Source: Sphingomonadales bacterium UBA2683
GTDB taxonomy: Bacteria > Pseudomonadota > Alphaproteobacteria > Sphingomonadales > Sphingomonadaceae
NCBI GenBank assembly: GCA_002354635.1
Contig: DELZ01000005.1
Span: 560,346-624,345, forward strand
DNA length: 64,000 nucleotides
Reading direction: 5' to 3'
In this document: positions 62,360 to 64,000 of the stretch, one piece after another
Layout of the letters: the number at the start of each line of letters is the position of its first letter
How positions within the stretch are numbered: position 1 is the first letter of the stretch
Program-made: the position numbers and the translations under genes
The notes under the pieces: generated by a model
What the model saw: the letters and a program-made list of their open reading frames with translations, nothing else
Told to the model about the DNA's origin: nothing
Databases searched by the model: none

Positions 62360-64000
62360 CTATTGCGGTTCTATCCGCGCCGCTTCGGGCAGCAGGGACT
62401 CCGGCTGGTTGCGGGGTGTCTGCGGAGCGGGTTTTCTGACCGGTGCCGGCTCCGGCTTTTTCGCAGGGGCTGTCTCGGGTCTGCGGGGTGCCTGATCGCC
62501 GCCGCGTCCGAGCACGGAATCGATCCAGTCCTGATCCAGCCGGGGCGTATCGGCGGCCTCGCCACCTTCCATATCATATTCGATTCCGCGACCGGTTTCG
62601 ATCGGCATGCCGTTTTCGTCGACATAGATACCGTCTTCCGGCGCACCGAACAGCTCGCCGTCATCCGGCTCCAGCTGCCATTCCGGCAAGACCAGCTCGG
62701 TATCGAATTGTTCAACCTTTCGCTTGGCCACCGCCATCTTCATGAACTGCGCGAACGCGGCGGCCGGTGCCCGGCCTCCCTGCAATCCGCCCACCGGTTT
62801 CGCGTCGTCGCGGCCCATCCAGACTCCCGTGGTCAGCCCGCTCGAGAAACCCAGAAACCAGCCGTCCTTGTTGCTGCTGGTCGTCCCGGTCTTGCCGGCG
62901 ACGGGGCGTCCGATTTGAGCCGTCCTGCCGGTACCGGTATTGACAGCAGTCTGCATCAGGTCGGTAATGCCGGCCGCCACCCAGGGATCGACGAGCACGC
63001 GGCTGCCGTCAAACTTGCTCTGATAGAGAATATCGCCCTTCATCGTCTGTACCTTGGTGATCCCGAAGGGCGTGATCGCAACGCCCTTGGCGCTGATCGA
63101 CGCAAAGGCGCGGGTCATGTCGAGAACCCGCACATCGGACGTACCGAGCACCATCGAGGGATTGGTGTCGATCGGGGTGGTGATACCGAAACGGCGCGCC
63201 ATATTGGCGATCGAGGAGGTGCCGATATCATTGCCGATCGCCGCTGCAACGGTATTCTTGGAAAAGGCGAAAGCGGTGCGGACATCGATGTCGCCGGCAT
63301 AGCGGTTGCCGCTGTTGCGGGGCGTCCAGTTGCCGATCGTGATCGGTTCGTCGGTGACCGTATCGTCCGGTGTATAGCCCGCCTCCAGCGCCGCCATATA
63401 GACGAAGACTTTCCACGCTGACCCGGGCTGGCGAACGGCCTGGGTGGCGCGATTATAGTTGGACGTGACATAGTCCGTGCCGCCGACCATGGCGCGCACC
63501 GCGCCATCGCGGTCGATGGCCACCAGCGCGCCTTGCGAGCCGGCCGGCACGTGCGACTGGATCGCGGCCGTGGCGGTTCGCTGCATGTCGAGATCCAGTG
63601 TCGTCCAGACCTCGATCGGCTCGACGCTCTCGTCGATCAGCAGGTCCAGTTGCGGCAGCGCCCAGTCGGTGAAATAGCGGACGCTGTTCTGGCGGGGTTC
63701 GGGGGCCAGTTTCACCGAGGCCGGATCGGTGCGCGCCGCCTGGTCTGCGGTTATCGCGCCGGCATCCTGCATGACCTCCAGAACCACGCTGGCCCGTCCG
63801 AGGGCCGCGGTCGCGTCGGCGGTCGGCGAGTAGCGGGACGGCGCCTTGACCAGACCGGCAATGATCGCGGCCTCGGCCAGACCCAGTTCCCGGGCACCAT
63901 GCGCGAAAAACCGGCGGGACGCGGCATCAATGCCATAGGCGCCGCCGCCGTAATAAACCTTGTTCAGATACAGTTCGAGAATCTGTTCTTTGGAAAACTT
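62360..64000 (-). CDS. Penicillin-binding protein 1A, C-terminal part (5' end beyond window)
   Basis: This is the C-terminal 546 residues of a bifunctional class A PBP. The transglycosylase domain is represented by LYLNKVYYGGGAYGIDAASR and AAIIAGLVKAPSRYSPT. The transpeptidase domain has SAWK (SxxK), FSKNTVAAAIG (SxN) and AGKTGTTSSNKDGWFLGFSS (KTG). A proline-rich C-terminal tail follows. It polymerises and crosslinks peptidoglycan. The gene is truncated by the window end and is convergent with the metallopeptidase gene. Confidence 0.93.
   Translation of the reverse strand, partial: KFSKEQILELYLNKVYYGGGAYGIDAASRRFFAHGARELGLAEAAIIAGLVKAPSRYSPTADATAALGRASVVLEVMQDAGAITADQAARTDPASVKLAPEPRQNSVRYFTDWALPQLDLLIDESVEPIEVWTTLDLDMQRTATAAIQSHVPAGSQGALVAIDRDGAVRAMVGGTDYVTSNYNRATQAVRQPGSAWKVFVYMAALEAGYTPDDTVTDEPITIGNWTPRNSGNRYAGDIDVRTAFAFSKNTVAAAIGNDIGTSSIANMARRFGITTPIDTNPSMVLGTSDVRVLDMTRAFASISAKGVAITPFGITKVQTMKGDILYQSKFDGSRVLVDPWVAAGITDLMQTAVNTGTGRTAQIGRPVAGKTGTTSSNKDGWFLGFSSGLTTGVWMGRDDAKPVGGLQGGRAPAAAFAQFMKMAVAKRKVEQFDTELVLPEWQLEPDDGELFGAPEDGIYVDENGMPIETGRGIEYDMEGGEAADTPRLDQDWIDSVLGRGGDQAPRRPETAPAKKPEPAPVRKPAPQTPRNQPESLLPEAARIEPQ

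Overview
The window is high-GC bacterial chromosome and almost certainly comes from an alphaproteobacterium of the order Sphingomonadales. The gene content and order point there: hemE next to the ppsR-maf-aroE-coaE-dnaQ block, a compact mnmE-mnmG-rsmG-parA-parB cluster, a TonB-dependent receptor, DUF1491 and MmcB proteins, several acyl-CoA dehydrogenases, and the interspersed CTGAGC(C/T)TGTCGAA-type repeat familiar from sphingomonads. No rRNA, tRNA, CRISPR array, insertion sequence or prophage was seen.

Left part (1-35 kb) is metabolic. It begins with two MFS transporters and two SDR dehydrogenases, then an acyl-CoA dehydrogenase pair. Next comes a periplasmic molybdenum hydroxylase module (2Fe-2S subunit, Tat-exported molybdopterin subunit, c-type cytochrome lipoprotein, MocA-like cofactor enzyme). 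A salvage/transport group follows (queuosine-precursor transporter, LOG protein, NupC, uridine kinase), then a TonB receptor and a sugar-nucleotide epimerase. A beta-oxidation block (acyl-CoA dehydrogenase, thiolase, FadB-like fusion) leads to a TetR regulator. Divergent from the regulator is an acyl-CoA carboxylase cluster: carboxyltransferase, enoyl-CoA hydratase, biotin subunit, nitronate monooxygenase, CaiB transferase and acyl-CoA synthetase. The cluster resembles acyclic-terpene or leucine degradation but has no HMG-CoA lyase here.

Middle part (36-46.7 kb) holds a three-gene chaperone-usher-type pilus locus (DUF4402 pilin, chaperone, usher) immediately downstream of parB. A strong terminator lies behind the pilin gene and a perfect CtrA-type motif (TTAA-N7-TTAA) lies in its promoter region. 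The segregation and tRNA-modification genes parB, parA, rsmG, mnmG and mnmE follow, with three exact parS palindromes.

Right part (46.7-64 kb) contains the probable chromosomal replication origin, between hemE and ppsR (about 52365-52646). It has an AT-rich stretch, DnaA-box-like sites and a perfect CtrA-type motif. From the origin leftward the core genes (hemE, hemJ, rho, mnmE, mnmG, rsmG, parA, parB) run on the minus strand. Rightward, ppsR, maf, aroE, coaE, dnaQ, hpf, ptsN and others run on the plus strand, as expected for leading-strand coding on both sides of an origin. The window ends in a truncated PBP1A gene.

The most interesting observations are the complete origin/partition landscape, the shared CtrA-like motif at the origin and at the pilus promoter, and the compact pilus locus with its atypical usher. 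All functional calls rest on motif reading by eye; no database search was run.
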